From NCBI RefSeq assembly GCF_013003985.1, contig NZ_CP053073.1, positions 1 to 64,000 on the forward strand: a stretch of 64,000 nt of DNA, given 5' to 3'. A model generated the notes under the pieces. That model did no database searches. It was given only the letters and a program-made list of their open reading frames with translations, and was not told the DNA's origin. Below, piece after piece: positions 30,486 through 41,783 of the stretch (positions are counted from its first letter, which is position 1; every line of letters begins with the position of its first letter). The position numbers and the translations under genes are program-made. Origin of the DNA: Usitatibacter palustris. GTDB taxonomy: Bacteria > Pseudomonadota > Gammaproteobacteria > Burkholderiales > Usitatibacteraceae.

Positions 30486-30658
30486 GATGGAAGGTTAGCA
30501 CCCACTACGAAGAATCTACTTTAGATGCTAGCAACAAGTCCTAGGCCTGTAAAGCAATTTGTCGGAAGGGCCCCCTGTGGACGCCGCGTTTATAATGTCT
30601 CGGCCGAATCGATTCTCGCTGCCCGCGTCCGCTTTATGGACCCGAGGCGGAGCCCAAA
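30486..30658. promoter_or_regulatory. Divergent promoter region between pilM and the PBP1A gene
   Basis: A 173-base spacer. A perfect TATAAT at 30591-30596 on the plus strand is a candidate -10 for the PBP1A gene, with transcription starting near 30603. No good -35 is present at 16-18 bases. The half nearest pilM is AT-rich (about 30515-30545) and probably holds the pilM promoter, but I could not pick a clear hexamer pair. Confidence 0.5.
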
Positions 30659-32983
30659 ATGACCTCCCGTTGGTGGTTTTATCCCGCGCTGATCGCTGTC
30701 TCCCTGGCCCTCGTGGCCGTGGGTGTGGCCGCACTCACTGTCGTCCTCTTGTGGCCGAACCTTCCGAGCCTTGAAGTTCTTACCGACTACCGGCCCAAGA
30801 TTCCGTTGCGGGTCTACAGCGCCGAAGGAGAACTGATCGGCGAGTTCGGCGAGGAAAAACGGGCGGTGGTGAAGATCGCCGACGTCCCGGAGATCATGAA
30901 GAAGGCCATCCTCGCGGCCGAGGATGATCGCTTCTACCAGCACGGCGGGGTCGATTACACCGGGGTCGCCCGGGCGGCGGTCGCCAACCTCCAGGGCCGG
31001 CGGGAGGGCGCGAGCACCATCACCATGCAGGTGGCCCGGACCTTCTTCCTGACCCGGGAGAAGACCTTCGCCCGCAAGCTTTCCGAGGTCCTGCTGGCGT
31101 TCAAGATCGAGGCCCTGCTCACCAAGGACCAGATTCTCGAGCTTTATGTAAACCAGATCTTCCTGGGCCAGAGGGCCTATGGGTTCGGCGCGGCGGCGAA
31201 CATCTACTTTGGTAAGGACCTCAAGGCCCTTAGCCCGGCCGAGGCCGCGATGCTTGCCGGCCTGCCCCAGGCACCCTCCCGCCAGAACCCGCTGGTCAAT
31301 CCCAAGCGGGCCCAGCAGCGCCAGCAATACGTCCTGCGCCGGATGCACGACCTGGGCTGGCTGGCCCCCGACTCTTATAAGAAGGCGCTCACCGAGCCCC
31401 TTCGCCTGAATACCGACCAGCGCGACACCTTCGCCTTCCGCGCCGACTACGTTGCCGAGATGGCCCGCGCCGCGGTTTTCGAGCAGTACGGCGATCCGGC
31501 CTACGTGAGCGGCATCAAGGTCTACACCACCGTCCGGCGCAAGGACCAGGAAGAGGCCACGGCAGCCTTGCGCCTGGGGGTCTACGAATACGACCGGCGT
31601 CACGGCTACCGCGGACCGGAGGGCCGGGTCGAATTGCCCGAGAAGGACGCCGAGTCCGAGGACACGATCGAGGAAGCCCTCCAGGACCGAGAAGCGGTCG
31701 CGGACCTCGTTCCGGCCGTGGTGCTGGCGGCAAGCGCCAAGGAAGTCACGGCCGTCATGCGCCGCGGCGACACCGTCAAGATCAGCGGCGACGGGCTCAA
31801 GTTCGCCGCCCGCTCGATCGGCGGCGGGGCGAATCCCGATCGGGCGATCCGGCGGGGCTCGATCGTGCGGCTCCAGGCCGGGGAAAAGGGTGCGTGGTCG
31901 ATCGCCCAGGTTCCCAAGGTCGAGGCCGCGCTGGTTTCGCTCGAGCCGTCGAATGGGGCCATCCACGCGCTCGCCGGCGGTTTCGACTTCAATGCCAACA
32001 AGTTCAACCACGTGACCCAGGCGTGGCGCCAGCCCGGGTCGAGCTTCAAGCCCTTCATCTATTCGGCGGCGCTGGAGAAGGGTTTCACGGCAGCGACCGT
32101 CCTCAACGACGCGCCTTTCGTGATCGAGGCCTCGAAGACCGGCGGCCAGCTCTGGGAGCCGAAGAACTACGACGGCAAGTACGAAGGACCGATGCGCCTG
32201 CGCACGGGGCTCGCGAAGTCCAAGAACATGATTTCGATTCGCCTGCTGCAGGCGATCGGCCCGGGATACGCCCAGGACTACATCCGCCGCTTCGGCTTCG
32301 ATCCGCGGATGCACCCGGCGTACCTCACCATGGCGCTCGGCGCCGGATCGGCGACGCCGCTGCAGATGGCCACCGCATACGCGACCTTCGCCAACGGCGG
32401 CTACCGCGTGAAGCCGTGGTTCATCACGCGCATCGTCGACGATCGCGGTGAAACGCTTTACGTCGCGAAACCCGAACTCGCCGGCGAATCCGCGGAACGC
32501 GTACTCGATGAGCGCAACGCGTTCCTGATGACTCAACTCATGCGCGACGTGGTCCGGTCGGGCACGGCCGCACGGGCCATGTCGCTGGGCCGCAACGATC
32601 TCGCGGGCAAGACGGGCACGACGAACGATCACATCGACGCGTGGTTCGCCGGCTTCCAGTCGACGCTGGTGGCGGTGTCCTGGATCGGCTTCGATACGCC
32701 GACCAATCTTGGCGTGAACGAGACCGGTGGCCAGGCCGCGCTACCCATCTGGATGTCGTACATGGGTGCGGTGCTCAAGGGCGTGCCCGAGGGGGACCTG
32801 CCGCTGCCCTCGGGCGTCGTCGCGGTGAACATCAATCCGGTCACCGGACTGCGCGAGGCCGACGCCCGCAGCAAGCTGATGGAGTTCTTCTACGCCGAAT
32901 CCCAGCCGGCGATGGGAGAAGAGGGCGCGTTCGCACGCGACGCCACGCGTCCCCCGGAAGAAGTCCGCAACCAGATCTTCTGA
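30659..32983 (+). CDS. mrcA: Penicillin-binding protein 1A
   Basis: Bifunctional peptidoglycan synthase. The 774-aa protein has an N-terminal membrane anchor (about residues 8-32), a GT51 glycosyltransferase domain with catalytic Glu88 in AAEDDRFYQHGG, an OB-like insert, and a transpeptidase domain. The transpeptidase active site shows the Ser of SSFKPF near 461, KSKNM as the SxN-type motif, and KTGTTNDHIDAWF near 651. It is encoded opposite pilMNOPQ, as in many proteobacteria. A GAGGCGGAG ribosome binding site precedes the ATG. Confidence 0.96.
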   Translation: MTSRWWFYPALIAVSLALVAVGVAALTVVLLWPNLPSLEVLTDYRPKIPLRVYSAEGELIGEFGEEKRAVVKIADVPEIMKKAILAAEDDRFYQHGGVDYTGVARAAVANLQGRREGASTITMQVARTFFLTREKTFARKLSEVLLAFKIEALLTKDQILELYVNQIFLGQRAYGFGAAANIYFGKDLKALSPAEAAMLAGLPQAPSRQNPLVNPKRAQQRQQYVLRRMHDLGWLAPDSYKKALTEPLRLNTDQRDTFAFRADYVAEMARAAVFEQYGDPAYVSGIKVYTTVRRKDQEEATAALRLGVYEYDRRHGYRGPEGRVELPEKDAESEDTIEEALQDREAVADLVPAVVLAASAKEVTAVMRRGDTVKISGDGLKFAARSIGGGANPDRAIRRGSIVRLQAGEKGAWSIAQVPKVEAALVSLEPSNGAIHALAGGFDFNANKFNHVTQAWRQPGSSFKPFIYSAALEKGFTAATVLNDAPFVIEASKTGGQLWEPKNYDGKYEGPMRLRTGLAKSKNMISIRLLQAIGPGYAQDYIRRFGFDPRMHPAYLTMALGAGSATPLQMATAYATFANGGYRVKPWFITRIVDDRGETLYVAKPELAGESAERVLDERNAFLMTQLMRDVVRSGTAARAMSLGRNDLAGKTGTTNDHIDAWFAGFQSTLVAVSWIGFDTPTNLGVNETGGQAALPIWMSYMGAVLKGVPEGDLPLPSGVVAVNINPVTGLREADARSKLMEFFYAESQPAMGEEGAFARDATRPPEEVRNQIF

Positions 32984-32989
32984 GGCGCG

Positions 32990-34741
<1,752 letters not shown>

Positions 34742-34775
34742 GCCCCGGCTTTACTCCCCTTTAGCCGGGGCTTTT
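34742..34775 (+). terminator. Second plus-strand terminator, overlapping the engB stop
   Basis: A 9-bp stem (GCCCCGGCT/AGCCGGGGC, loop of 12) followed by TTTT, directly after the terminator of the candidate small RNA. It contains the engB stop codon. The T-run is on the plus strand only, so it protects engB from plus-strand read-through rather than ending engB. Confidence 0.65.
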
Positions 34776-35462
34776 GTTGTCTGCGACCCACGCAGATATT
34801 TTCGCTCCAGCCTCCGACAATCCCTCGCGCTTCGTGCTGGAAAACAGCTGCAGCGTGGCGCCCGGATAGACCTCCATGAGTTCGCGCCGCGCCGCCGAGA
34901 GCGTGCGCTGCTGCGCCTGCTTCGAAAGTTTGTCGGCCTTGGTGAGCAGCACGTGCACCTTCCGTCCCGAAGGCAGGAGCCAATGCAACAGGCGCTTGTC
35001 GAGCGGCGTGAGCGGATGACGCGCATCCATCACGACGATCACGCCCGCGAGCGAAGGGCGCGTTCCAACGTAGTTGCCGACAAGCTGGTCCCAATGGTCG
35101 CGTACTTCCATGGGCACGCCCGCATAGCCGTAACCCGGCAGGTCGACGAGGAACGCCGTCTCGGCGATCGTGAAGAAATTGATGAGTTGCGTGCGACCCG
35201 GGGTCTTGCTCGCGAACGCCAGGCGCTTGCGTCCGGCGAGGGCGTTGATCGCGCTCGACTTGCCCGCGTTCGAACGGCCCGCGAAGGCAATTTCAGGCGC
35301 GCCGGGGCCGCGAAAGTCGCGCGGATCGTGCGCGGAGTACGCAAAGACAGCCGAAGCGAGCCTTAAACCGCCACCTGCGTTAAAATCCGGGGGCTTTTTC
35401 GCTTCCCTTTTCTTCTCGCGAGGTTTTTCAATGCGTGCCCTGACGGGTTTTGCCGGACTCAT
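34761..35462 (-). CDS. engB: Ribosome-biogenesis GTPase EngB (YihA/YsxC)
   Basis: Essential TRAFAC GTPase needed for 50S subunit assembly. P-loop GRSNAGKSSAINAL, switch II region DLPGYGYAGV, and the guanine-specificity motif TKADK are clear. The 233-residue frame begins at an ATG at 35462, giving a basic 28-residue leader before the conserved part (LASAVFAYSAHDPRDF). No other ATG, GTG or TTG lies in frame before the conserved region. That start overlaps the divergent cytochrome c4 gene by 32 bases, so the two 5' ends are interleaved. The GTPase identity is secure, the start less so. Confidence 0.94.
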   Translation of the reverse strand: MSPAKPVRARIEKPREKKREAKKPPDFNAGGGLRLASAVFAYSAHDPRDFRGPGAPEIAFAGRSNAGKSSAINALAGRKRLAFASKTPGRTQLINFFTIAETAFLVDLPGYGYAGVPMEVRDHWDQLVGNYVGTRPSLAGVIVVMDARHPLTPLDKRLLHWLLPSGRKVHVLLTKADKLSKQAQQRTLSAARRELMEVYPGATLQLFSSTKREGLSEAGAKISAWVADNKSPG

Positions 35463-36051
35463 GGCGCTAGTCTACGCAAGCGTCGCGCAAGCCGCGGCGC
35501 CAGCTGCGCCGCCCAAGGCCGACCTCGAGCGCGGCAAGCAGATCGCCACGACCGTTTGCGCGGCTTGCCACGGTGCCGAAGGTGCAAGCGTCGCCAGTGC
35601 CAATCCGAACCTGGCCGGCCAGAACGCCGAGTACATCGCGGCCCAGCTCGCGGCGTACAAATCTGGCGCGAGGCCCAATCCGATCATGCAAGGCATGGCC
35701 GCGGGCCTCTCGCCCGAGGACATGTTCAACGTCGGTTCGTATTTCGAGCGCCAGAAGCCCGTGTCCGGAATGGCCAAGGACAAGGCGCTCGCGCTGCGCG
35801 GCCAGCAGGTCTGGCGCGGTGGCGTGAAGTCGACCGGCGTGCCTGCGTGCGCAGGCTGCCATGGTGCGGCCGGTCGCGGGATGCCGGTGCTCAATCCGGC
35901 GCTCGCGGGCCAGCACTTCGAGCTCACCTACGGTTGGCTGAAGGCCTATGCCAGCGGTGGACGCACGCATCCGGTCATGAACGCGGTCGCCGCGAAGATG
36001 ACGGACGCCGAGATGAAGGCCGTCGCGGAGTATGTGAGCGGCCTTCGCTAG
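35431..36051 (+). CDS. Diheme cytochrome c4
   Basis: Periplasmic electron carrier to terminal oxidases. The signal peptide is MRALTGFAGLMALVYASVAQ followed by Ala-rich cleavage. Two haem c sites are CAACH (Cys43, Cys46, His47) and CAGCH (Cys140, Cys143, His144), each in a similar half of the 206-aa protein, which is the c4 duplication. The start at 35431 has AGG about 8 bases upstream and gives a complete signal peptide. It lies inside the 5' coding region of divergent engB. Its stop shares CTAG with the convergent GGDEF gene. Confidence 0.92.
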   Translation: MRALTGFAGLMALVYASVAQAAAPAAPPKADLERGKQIATTVCAACHGAEGASVASANPNLAGQNAEYIAAQLAAYKSGARPNPIMQGMAAGLSPEDMFNVGSYFERQKPVSGMAKDKALALRGQQVWRGGVKSTGVPACAGCHGAAGRGMPVLNPALAGQHFELTYGWLKAYASGGRTHPVMNAVAAKMTDAEMKAVAEYVSGLR

Positions 36052-37169
36052 GTCGCGAGCCGGGCGAGGTTTCGCCCCTCGCGCTTGGCGGCATACAGCG
36101 CGGCATCCGCCGCGCGAAAAAGCTGGTCCGGATCCTCCCCGTGCTCGGGAAAGAGGCTCACGCCCACGCTCGCGCTGATCTCGACGCTGTGCCCGGCGAT
36201 CAGGTAGGGCTTCTCGAGCTCGCTGCGCAGTTTCTCGGCGACCTGGATCGCGTTCTCCCGGGTCGCGCCCGGCAGGATCGCGAGGAATTCGTCGCCGCCG
36301 ATGCGGCCCACCGTATCCGAGGCCCGCACCGCCATTCGCGCGCGCCGGCCCACTTCTCCGAGCAGCGTGTCGCCTGCGGCATGGCCGTATGAATCGTTCA
36401 CGCTCTTGAATCCATCGAGGTCGAACAGCGCGACCGCGAAGCCCTGCTCGCCGCGTTTGGCGCGAATGACTTCCTGCGCGAACCGGTCGTTGAGCAGCGT
36501 GCGGTTCGGAAGGTTGGTGAGCGGGTCGTAGTGGGCGAGGTGCTCGATGCGCGCTTGCGCATGGCGCGCGCGCGCGTGCGAGTGCTGGAAGATCGCGAAC
36601 AAACCCGCGAGCACGCACACCGATCCCACCAGGAGCAGCGTCACGTAGAACTTGAGGTTCTCGCCGACGCGGATCTGCGCGACCGAGCCTTCGTTGATGC
36701 GCTGCGTTTGCGTGACCAGCGAGCGCTCGAGCGCGGCCCACGCCGCCGTCTCGATCGCCTCGGACTCGCTCGGAATCGCGCGCGCACCGACCCGCATGTG
36801 CAAGCCGAAAGCCTTGACGCCCTCGGCGAGCTGCGCGGTGGTCGCCGCGAGCGTGGCATCGGCCTGGGCGCGCGTGACGACATAGTCGAGGTTGGCGGCG
36901 ATCTCCACCTCGTAGCGCTCGACCGACTGCGCGGCCGCCGGATCCCCGGTGAGCGCGTGCACGCGGGCCGCGTACTTGAGCTCGTGCATCGCGGTGCCCA
37001 GCGACTCGAGCCCCTCCTTCACCTGCAAGGCGCCGATCACTTCCCGATTGAGATCGGTCTCGCGTTGCACGTCGTAGACCACGACGATCGCCAGAACGAG
37101 GATCGTGAAGGCCGCGATGAGCAGCCCCAGCGCCGTGACGCGCTCGACGGGGGGCGGCGTCAGCGGCAC
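36048..37169 (-). CDS. Membrane diguanylate cyclase (GGDEF)
   Basis: Makes cyclic di-GMP. The 373-aa protein has a membrane segment near the N-terminus (VTALGLLIAAFTILVLAIVV), a periplasmic helical sensor region of about 170 residues, a second membrane segment (FYVTLLLVGSVCVLAGLFAI) and a GGDEF domain with an intact RIGGDEFLAILPG near residue 291. No RxxD inhibitory site is obvious. The start proposed is a GTG at 37169, 8 bases after the hemL stop; an ATG at 37247 overlapping hemL is an alternative. It is the last gene of thiD-thiE-hemL, an odd partner for vitamin and haem genes. It may influence pilus behaviour via c-di-GMP (inference). Confidence 0.88.
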   Translation of the reverse strand: MPLTPPPVERVTALGLLIAAFTILVLAIVVVYDVQRETDLNREVIGALQVKEGLESLGTAMHELKYAARVHALTGDPAAAQSVERYEVEIAANLDYVVTRAQADATLAATTAQLAEGVKAFGLHMRVGARAIPSESEAIETAAWAALERSLVTQTQRINEGSVAQIRVGENLKFYVTLLLVGSVCVLAGLFAIFQHSHARARHAQARIEHLAHYDPLTNLPNRTLLNDRFAQEVIRAKRGEQGFAVALFDLDGFKSVNDSYGHAAGDTLLGEVGRRARMAVRASDTVGRIGGDEFLAILPGATRENAIQVAEKLRSELEKPYLIAGHSVEISASVGVSLFPEHGEDPDQLFRAADAALYAAKREGRNLARLAT

Positions 37170-37176
37170 GTGCTTT

Positions 37177-38469
37177 TCAGCCCGAGCGAATCTCGGCGAA
37201 GGCTGCGCGCGCCGCCGAGAGCGTTGCCGCGAGCTCGGCTTCACCATGCGCCGAAGAGACGAACCCCGCCTCGAATGCCGAGGGCGCGAGATAGACGCCC
37301 CGGTCGAGCATGGCGTGGAAGAATCGCTTGAACGCTTCCCGGTCCGAGTCCATCGCTTCCGCGAAGGTGCGCGGTGCGGCGCTGCGAAAGAAGAACCCGA
37401 ACATGCCACCGAGACTCGCGGTGCTGAAGGCGATTCCCGCGTCGCGCGCTTCTTTTTCGAGCCCGGCCACGAGCTTCGCGCTGGTGGCGCCGAGGCGATC
37501 GAAGAATCCGGGCGCAAGCACACGCTTCAGCGTGGCGAGGCCCGCGCTCACGGCCACCGGATTTCCGGAGAGTGTTCCCGCCTGGTAGACGGGGCCCAGC
37601 GGTGCGAGCTTGGCCATGATGTCGCGCCGTCCGCCGAACGCGCCCACGGGCAATCCGCCGCCGATCACCTTGCCGAGCGTCGTGAGGTCCGGCGTGATGC
37701 CGAAGAGACCCTGCGCGCCTTCGGCGGCCACGCGATAGCCGGTCATCACCTCGTCGAAGACGAGCACCGCGCCGTGCTGCGTGCACAGGCGCCGCAGGAC
37801 CTGGTGGAACTCCAGCGTGGGCTTCACGAAGTTCATGTTGCCCGCGACGGGCTCGAGCACGACAGCCGCGATCGTCGAGCCATGCCGCGCGAACAATTCT
37901 TCCAGGTGGGCCGGATTGTTGTACTCGAGCACGACGGTCTTCGCGACGATATCGGCGGGCACGCCCGCGGAGGTCGGGTTGCCAAACGTGAGCGCGCCGG
38001 AGCCCGCTTTCACGAGCAGGAAATCACTGTGGCCGTGGTAACAGCCCTCGAACTTCACGATCACGTCGCGTCCGGTGAAGCCACGCGCGAGGCGCAGCGC
38101 GCTCATCACCGCTTCGGTGCCTGAACTCACGAGCCGCACCTGCTCGAGCGAGGGCAGGCTCGCGGTGAGAAGCTCGGCCATCTCCAGCTCGAGTTCGGTG
38201 GGCGCGCCGAAGGAAAGACCGCGCGCGGCCGTGCGCTGGACGGCATCGACCACCTGCGCGTCGGCGTGGCCCAGGATCAGTGGGCCCCACGACAGCACGT
38301 AGTCGATGTACTCGCGTCCATCGACGTCGATGACCTTCGCGCCGCGCCCTTCGCGGAAGAAAACGGGTGTGCCGCCGACCGCGCCAAAGGCCCGGACGGG
38401 CGAATTCACCCCGCCCGGAATCCGCGCGAGGGAGCGTTCAAAGAGGAACTTGGAGTTTTCGAGGGCCAT
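37177..38469 (-). CDS. hemL: Glutamate-1-semialdehyde 2,1-aminomutase
   Basis: PLP enzyme that converts glutamate-1-semialdehyde to 5-aminolevulinate, the substrate of HemB. The 430-aa protein starts [20 protein letters not shown]. The PLP Lys is in [19 protein letters not shown], and [16 protein letters not shown] and [12 protein letters not shown] are family motifs. The start is the ATG at 38469; the frame continues upstream into thiE, which it overlaps by 32 bases. It shows that this organism uses the C5 pathway for haem. Confidence 0.97.
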   Translation of the reverse strand: MALENSKFLFERSLARIPGGVNSPVRAFGAVGGTPVFFREGRGAKVIDVDGREYIDYVLSWGPLILGHADAQVVDAVQRTAARGLSFGAPTELELEMAELLTASLPSLEQVRLVSSGTEAVMSALRLARGFTGRDVIVKFEGCYHGHSDFLLVKAGSGALTFGNPTSAGVPADIVAKTVVLEYNNPAHLEELFARHGSTIAAVVLEPVAGNMNFVKPTLEFHQVLRRLCTQHGAVLVFDEVMTGYRVAAEGAQGLFGITPDLTTLGKVIGGGLPVGAFGGRRDIMAKLAPLGPVYQAGTLSGNPVAVSAGLATLKRVLAPGFFDRLGATSAKLVAGLEKEARDAGIAFSTASLGGMFGFFFRSAAPRTFAEAMDSDREAFKRFFHAMLDRGVYLAPSAFEAGFVSSAHGEAELAATLSAARAAFAEIRSG

Positions 38470-39112
38470 GTGGCTCCGGAGTGTGCGCAAAAAGCGCCGC
38501 GAAGTCTCGTGCCATGCCGCGGACATCGGGCGCGTCGAAGAGCGCGGAGATGACCGCGACCATGTCCGCGCCCGCGGCAATCGCGAGCGGGGCGTTGTGA
38601 AGCGTGATGCCGCCGATGGCGACGACGGGTAGTCCCGAAGCGTCCCGCGCCTGCGCGATGCGCTCTAGCGGCGCGCGCACCGCCTGCGGCTTCGTCGACG
38701 AACCGAAGCAGCTGCCGATGGCGACATAGTCGGCGCCTGCGAGTGCCGCGGCGCGCGCGCGCTCCGGATCGTCATAACAGGAGACGCCGACCAGCCGGCC
38801 CGGAAGGGCTTCGCGTGTGCGGGCGACATCGCCGTCGTCGCGCCCCAGGTGCACGCCATCCGCATTTACCGCGAGGGCGAGCTCGAGGGAATCGTTCACG
38901 ATGAAGAGGCCGCGACCGGCGCAGCGCTCGCGAAGGGCGTGCGCCTGATCCAGGGCAGGGCCGGGTGCGAGGGACTTCGCGCGGTATTGAACCAGGGTGG
39001 CGCCGCCGGCGAGCGCCTCGTCCACGAGGTTCGCGAGTCGCGCGGTGTCCGGGGTCTCGGGCGTGATCGCGTAGAGCCCGCGCAGGGCCGGCGCGCCCAC
39101 CTTACTTGTCAT
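38438..39112 (-). CDS. thiE: Thiamine-phosphate synthase
   Basis: Joins HMP pyrophosphate and thiazole phosphate to form thiamine phosphate. The TIM-barrel protein of 224 aa has LYAITPE at the start, [33 protein letters not shown], and [10 protein letters not shown]. The ATG at 39112 overlaps the end of thiD by 11 bases, and the gene overlaps hemL by 32 bases. No riboswitch is seen before thiD-thiE, unlike thiC in this window. Confidence 0.95.
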   Translation of the reverse strand: MTSKVGAPALRGLYAITPETPDTARLANLVDEALAGGATLVQYRAKSLAPGPALDQAHALRERCAGRGLFIVNDSLELALAVNADGVHLGRDDGDVARTREALPGRLVGVSCYDDPERARAAALAGADYVAIGSCFGSSTKPQAVRAPLERIAQARDASGLPVVAIGGITLHNAPLAIAAGADMVAVISALFDAPDVRGMARDFAALFAHTPEPHGPRKLQVPL

Positions 39113-39935
39113 CGCCCTCGCCGGCCGCGTCGCGCGCCCAGAAAAGCCGGTCCGGAATGTGTTGTCCCATGCCGAGGCGATACCCCTGCGCGAGCGATTG
39201 CCAGGTGTAGTCCTGCGCTTCGTACACGGCGTCGCCGATCTCCAGTCCGCGGGCGAGGTTCGCGGCGAGCGCCGAGGCCAGCGTGCACCCGGAGCCATGG
39301 AAGCTTCCGGGAAGGCGCTGCCAGGTATCCGAGCGCAGCACGCCGCCGCGGTGATAGAGCGTGTTCACCACCTCGGGGGTCGAGTCGTGCGTGCCGGTCA
39401 CGAGTACGTACTCGCAGCCGGAATCGAGCAGGTGCTGCGCGCATTCGGCGAGGTCGGCATCGCCCTCGTCGTCCTCGGCGAGGCGGCGAAGCTCCAGGAT
39501 GTTCGGGGTGACGATCGTGCTTTGCGGAACCAGCAGCTCGCGCGTCGCGATGATCATGTCTTCGCCCGCGAATTCGTCGCCGCGGCCGGAGGCGAACACG
39601 GGATCGAGCACCAGGGGGATGTCGGGATAGTCGGAAACCACCTCGGCGATCACGGTCACGATCTCGGTGGAGCCGAGCATCCCCATCTTGAACGCCGCCA
39701 CCGGCATGTCCTCGAGGATGCAACGGGCCTGGTCGGCCACCCAATCCGGGTCGATCGCGAGGAAGGATTCGACGCCGGCGGTGTCCTGGACCGTGATCGC
39801 GGTCACGACCGACAGCGGATGGCAGCCCATGCTCGCCAGGGCAAGGATGTCGGCCTGGAGGCCCGCCCCACTGGTGGGATCGGAAGCCGCGAAGGTGAGG
39901 ACGGTGGGCGGGGGTGTTACCGAGGGAGCTGGCAT
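39102..39935 (-). CDS. thiD: Hydroxymethylpyrimidine/phosphomethylpyrimidine kinase
   Basis: Phosphorylates HMP and HMP-P in thiamine synthesis. The 277-aa ribokinase-fold protein has [19 protein letters not shown], an [10 protein letters not shown] motif, [12 protein letters not shown], and the anion-hole/catalytic [19 protein letters not shown]. The familiar GGDSSGGAG form of the N-terminal motif is here SDPTSGAG. It is the first gene of thiD-thiE-hemL-GGDEF and is divergent from rubredoxin. Confidence 0.94.
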   Translation of the reverse strand: MPAPSVTPPPTVLTFAASDPTSGAGLQADILALASMGCHPLSVVTAITVQDTAGVESFLAIDPDWVADQARCILEDMPVAAFKMGMLGSTEIVTVIAEVVSDYPDIPLVLDPVFASGRGDEFAGEDMIIATRELLVPQSTIVTPNILELRRLAEDDEGDADLAECAQHLLDSGCEYVLVTGTHDSTPEVVNTLYHRGGVLRSDTWQRLPGSFHGSGCTLASALAANLARGLEIGDAVYEAQDYTWQSLAQGYRLGMGQHIPDRLFWARDAAGEGDDK

Positions 39936-40079
39936 GAAAAACAGGGCGGCGGCGGAGGGTTACACTCTTACACTTGCAACCACTTGTCGATTGCGCCCCT
40001 CAGGTGGGGGTCGATACCATCGTTGTCCGGTCTCGCGGCGCGTGTCCGCATTCTACTTCAACAGGACTCACGTTCGCCC

Positions 40080-40277
40080 ATGCTTTCCTCGACAGCGCCC
40101 GCGCTTGAACCGTACAAGACGTGGAAATGCAACGTTTGCGGGCTCGTTTACGATGAGTCCGAGGGATGGCCCGAAGACGGCATCAAGGCGGGCACGCGGT
40201 GGGTCGACATTCCCGCCGGCTGGTGCTGCCCCGAATGCGGGGCGCGCAAGGACGATTTCGAAATGGTCGAGTTCTGA
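40080..40277 (+). CDS. rubA: Rubredoxin
   Basis: A small iron protein of 65 aa that carries single electrons. The four iron ligands are Cys17 and Cys20 (CNVCG) and Cys50 and Cys53 (CPECG), with the conserved [15 protein letters not shown] core between them. A short N-terminal extension precedes the fold. Rubredoxin directly ahead of pilG is a recurrent betaproteobacterial arrangement with no clear functional link. An AGGA lies 14 bases before the ATG, a long spacing. Confidence 0.93.
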   Translation: MLSSTAPALEPYKTWKCNVCGLVYDESEGWPEDGIKAGTRWVDIPAGWCCPECGARKDDFEMVEF

Positions 40278-40430
40278 AGCGGAGAAGACTTCGGAAACGG
40301 CTTCAAGATAGTGCAGCTATTGCTTGTTTTGGTTGAATAAAAAGGCTAACCTGCTCCCACCATAAAGCGCGGCGAATAGTCCGACGTCCTTGGGAGAGCG
40401 CGCGCTGCGGGACGAACACAAGAGGACATC

Positions 40431-40832
40431 GTGGCGGACTCCAAGAACCTCACGGGCGTGCGCGTGATGGTGATCGATGACAGCAACACCATCCGGCGGA
40501 GCGCGGAGATATTTCTCATGCAGGCCGGCTGCCAGGTCATCCTCGCGGAGAACGGCTTCGACGCGCTCGCGAAGATCGCCGACCACCAGCCCGACCTCAT
40601 CTTCGTCGACATCATGATGCCGAGGCTCGACGGCTACCAGACGTGCGCGCTCATAAAGAAGAGCGGCCGGCACGGGGCCACGCCGGTGATCATGCTTTCC
40701 TCGAAAGACAGCCTTTTTGACCGTGCGCGCGGGCGCATGGTCGGCAGCGACGAATACCTGACCAAGCCCTTCACGAAGGAAAGCCTCCTGAAGGCGGTCG
40801 AGACGCACCTCGCGCAGAAGAACGCGGCGTGA
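40431..40832 (+). CDS. pilG: Chemotaxis-type response regulator PilG
   Basis: A single CheY-like receiver domain of 133 aa that controls type IV pilus extension. The acidic pocket is VMVIDDSNTIRRSAE, the phospho-acceptor Asp is in LIFVDIMMPRLDGYQT, and SKDSLFDRARGRMVG ... YLTKPFTKESL carries the Thr/Lys switch. The start is a GTG preceded by AGAGGA. It opens the pilG-pilH-pilI-pilJ-chpA cluster. The 153 bases upstream include an AT-rich stretch (40320-40350) likely to hold the promoter. Confidence 0.94.
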   Translation: MADSKNLTGVRVMVIDDSNTIRRSAEIFLMQAGCQVILAENGFDALAKIADHQPDLIFVDIMMPRLDGYQTCALIKKSGRHGATPVIMLSSKDSLFDRARGRMVGSDEYLTKPFTKESLLKAVETHLAQKNAA

Positions 40833-40865
40833 GGATGAATTCAATTTCCGATGGAGTGATGTGAC

Positions 40866-41231
40866 ATGGCAATCAAGAAAATCATGGTGGTGGACGACTC
40901 TCCCACCGAACGCGCATACATGGAAAGCGTCCTCAAGAAGAGGGGCTACGAAGTGGTCGTCGTCGACAGCGGCGAAGCGGCCATCGAGAAGGCCAAGGCC
41001 GAGCAACCCGACCTCATCCTCATGGACGTGGTGATGCCGGGGCTCAACGGCTTCCAGGCCACGCGAGCCATCACGCGCGAGGAGTCGACCAAGCACATCC
41101 CCGTGATCATCTGCACGACCAAGGACCAGGAGACCGACAAGATCTGGGGCCTGCGCCAGGGTGCGAAGGACTATGTGACCAAGCCGCTCAACGAAGGCGA
41201 GCTGCTCGAGAAGATCAAGGCACTGGGCTAG
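40866..41231 (+). CDS. pilH: Chemotaxis-type response regulator PilH
   Basis: A second CheY-like receiver, 121 aa, linked to pilus retraction. It has IMVVDDSPTERAYME, the phospho-acceptor Asp in LILMDVVMPGLNGFQ, and KDYVTKPLNEGELLEK. It receives phosphate from the ChpA-type kinase encoded downstream. It lies 33 bases after pilG. Confidence 0.94.
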   Translation: MAIKKIMVVDDSPTERAYMESVLKKRGYEVVVVDSGEAAIEKAKAEQPDLILMDVVMPGLNGFQATRAITREESTKHIPVIICTTKDQETDKIWGLRQGAKDYVTKPLNEGELLEKIKALG

Positions 41232-41246
41232 GAACGGACGAACGCC

Positions 41247-41759
41247 ATGGCCCGACGCACCGGACTCCGCGAATTCCAGCTTTCCCTGGGCGAACGCCTG
41301 CGGACGGCGACGACCGCGGCTGCGCTCCAGTCGCGGCTGGGATTCCAGGTCGGCGCGGATAACTGGTTCGTCGCGCTGCACCAGGTGAGCGAAGTGATCC
41401 CGGTGCCGCAGTCGGTGCCGGTGCCCCTGACCGCGAGCTGGTTTCGTGGCGTGGCCAACGTGCGGGGCAACCTCTACAGCATCATCGATTTCTCGTCTTT
41501 CCAGGGTGGCGACGTCACCGGTGCCGCGATGGAACGGCGCGTGATCCTGGTATCGGACCGGTTGATCGGCGGCGCCGGGTTGCTCGTGACCCGGATGCTG
41601 GGCCTGCGCAATCCGGACCAATTTGAAAAGCTTCCGCTGCCCGCGGATGCCGCCCCCTGGCTGGGCGGTGTCTATGCGGCCGCTGGAGGCACGCGGTGGC
41701 TCGAGCTGGACCTTCCCAAGCTCGTGCGGCAGTCGGGATTCCTCGAAGTCGGCACATAA
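41247..41759 (+). CDS. pilI: CheW-like coupling protein PilI
   Basis: A 170-aa CheW-domain adaptor that couples the PilJ receptor to the ChpA kinase. The CheW fold is seen in FQVGADNWFVALHQVSEVIP, FRGVANVRGNLYSIIDFSSF and a later LLVTRMLGLRNP. It starts 15 bases after pilH and is followed 24 bases later by pilJ. Confidence 0.92.
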   Translation: MARRTGLREFQLSLGERLRTATTAAALQSRLGFQVGADNWFVALHQVSEVIPVPQSVPVPLTASWFRGVANVRGNLYSIIDFSSFQGGDVTGAAMERRVILVSDRLIGGAGLLVTRMLGLRNPDQFEKLPLPADAAPWLGGVYAAAGGTRWLELDLPKLVRQSGFLEVGT

Positions 41760-41783
41760 CAAGACGAAGCAGGAGAGATAGAC

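Noticed and set aside
30590-32632. 680-codon frame on the minus strand across the PBP1A gene
   Set aside because: Antisense image; all PBP1A catalytic motifs are on the plus strand.
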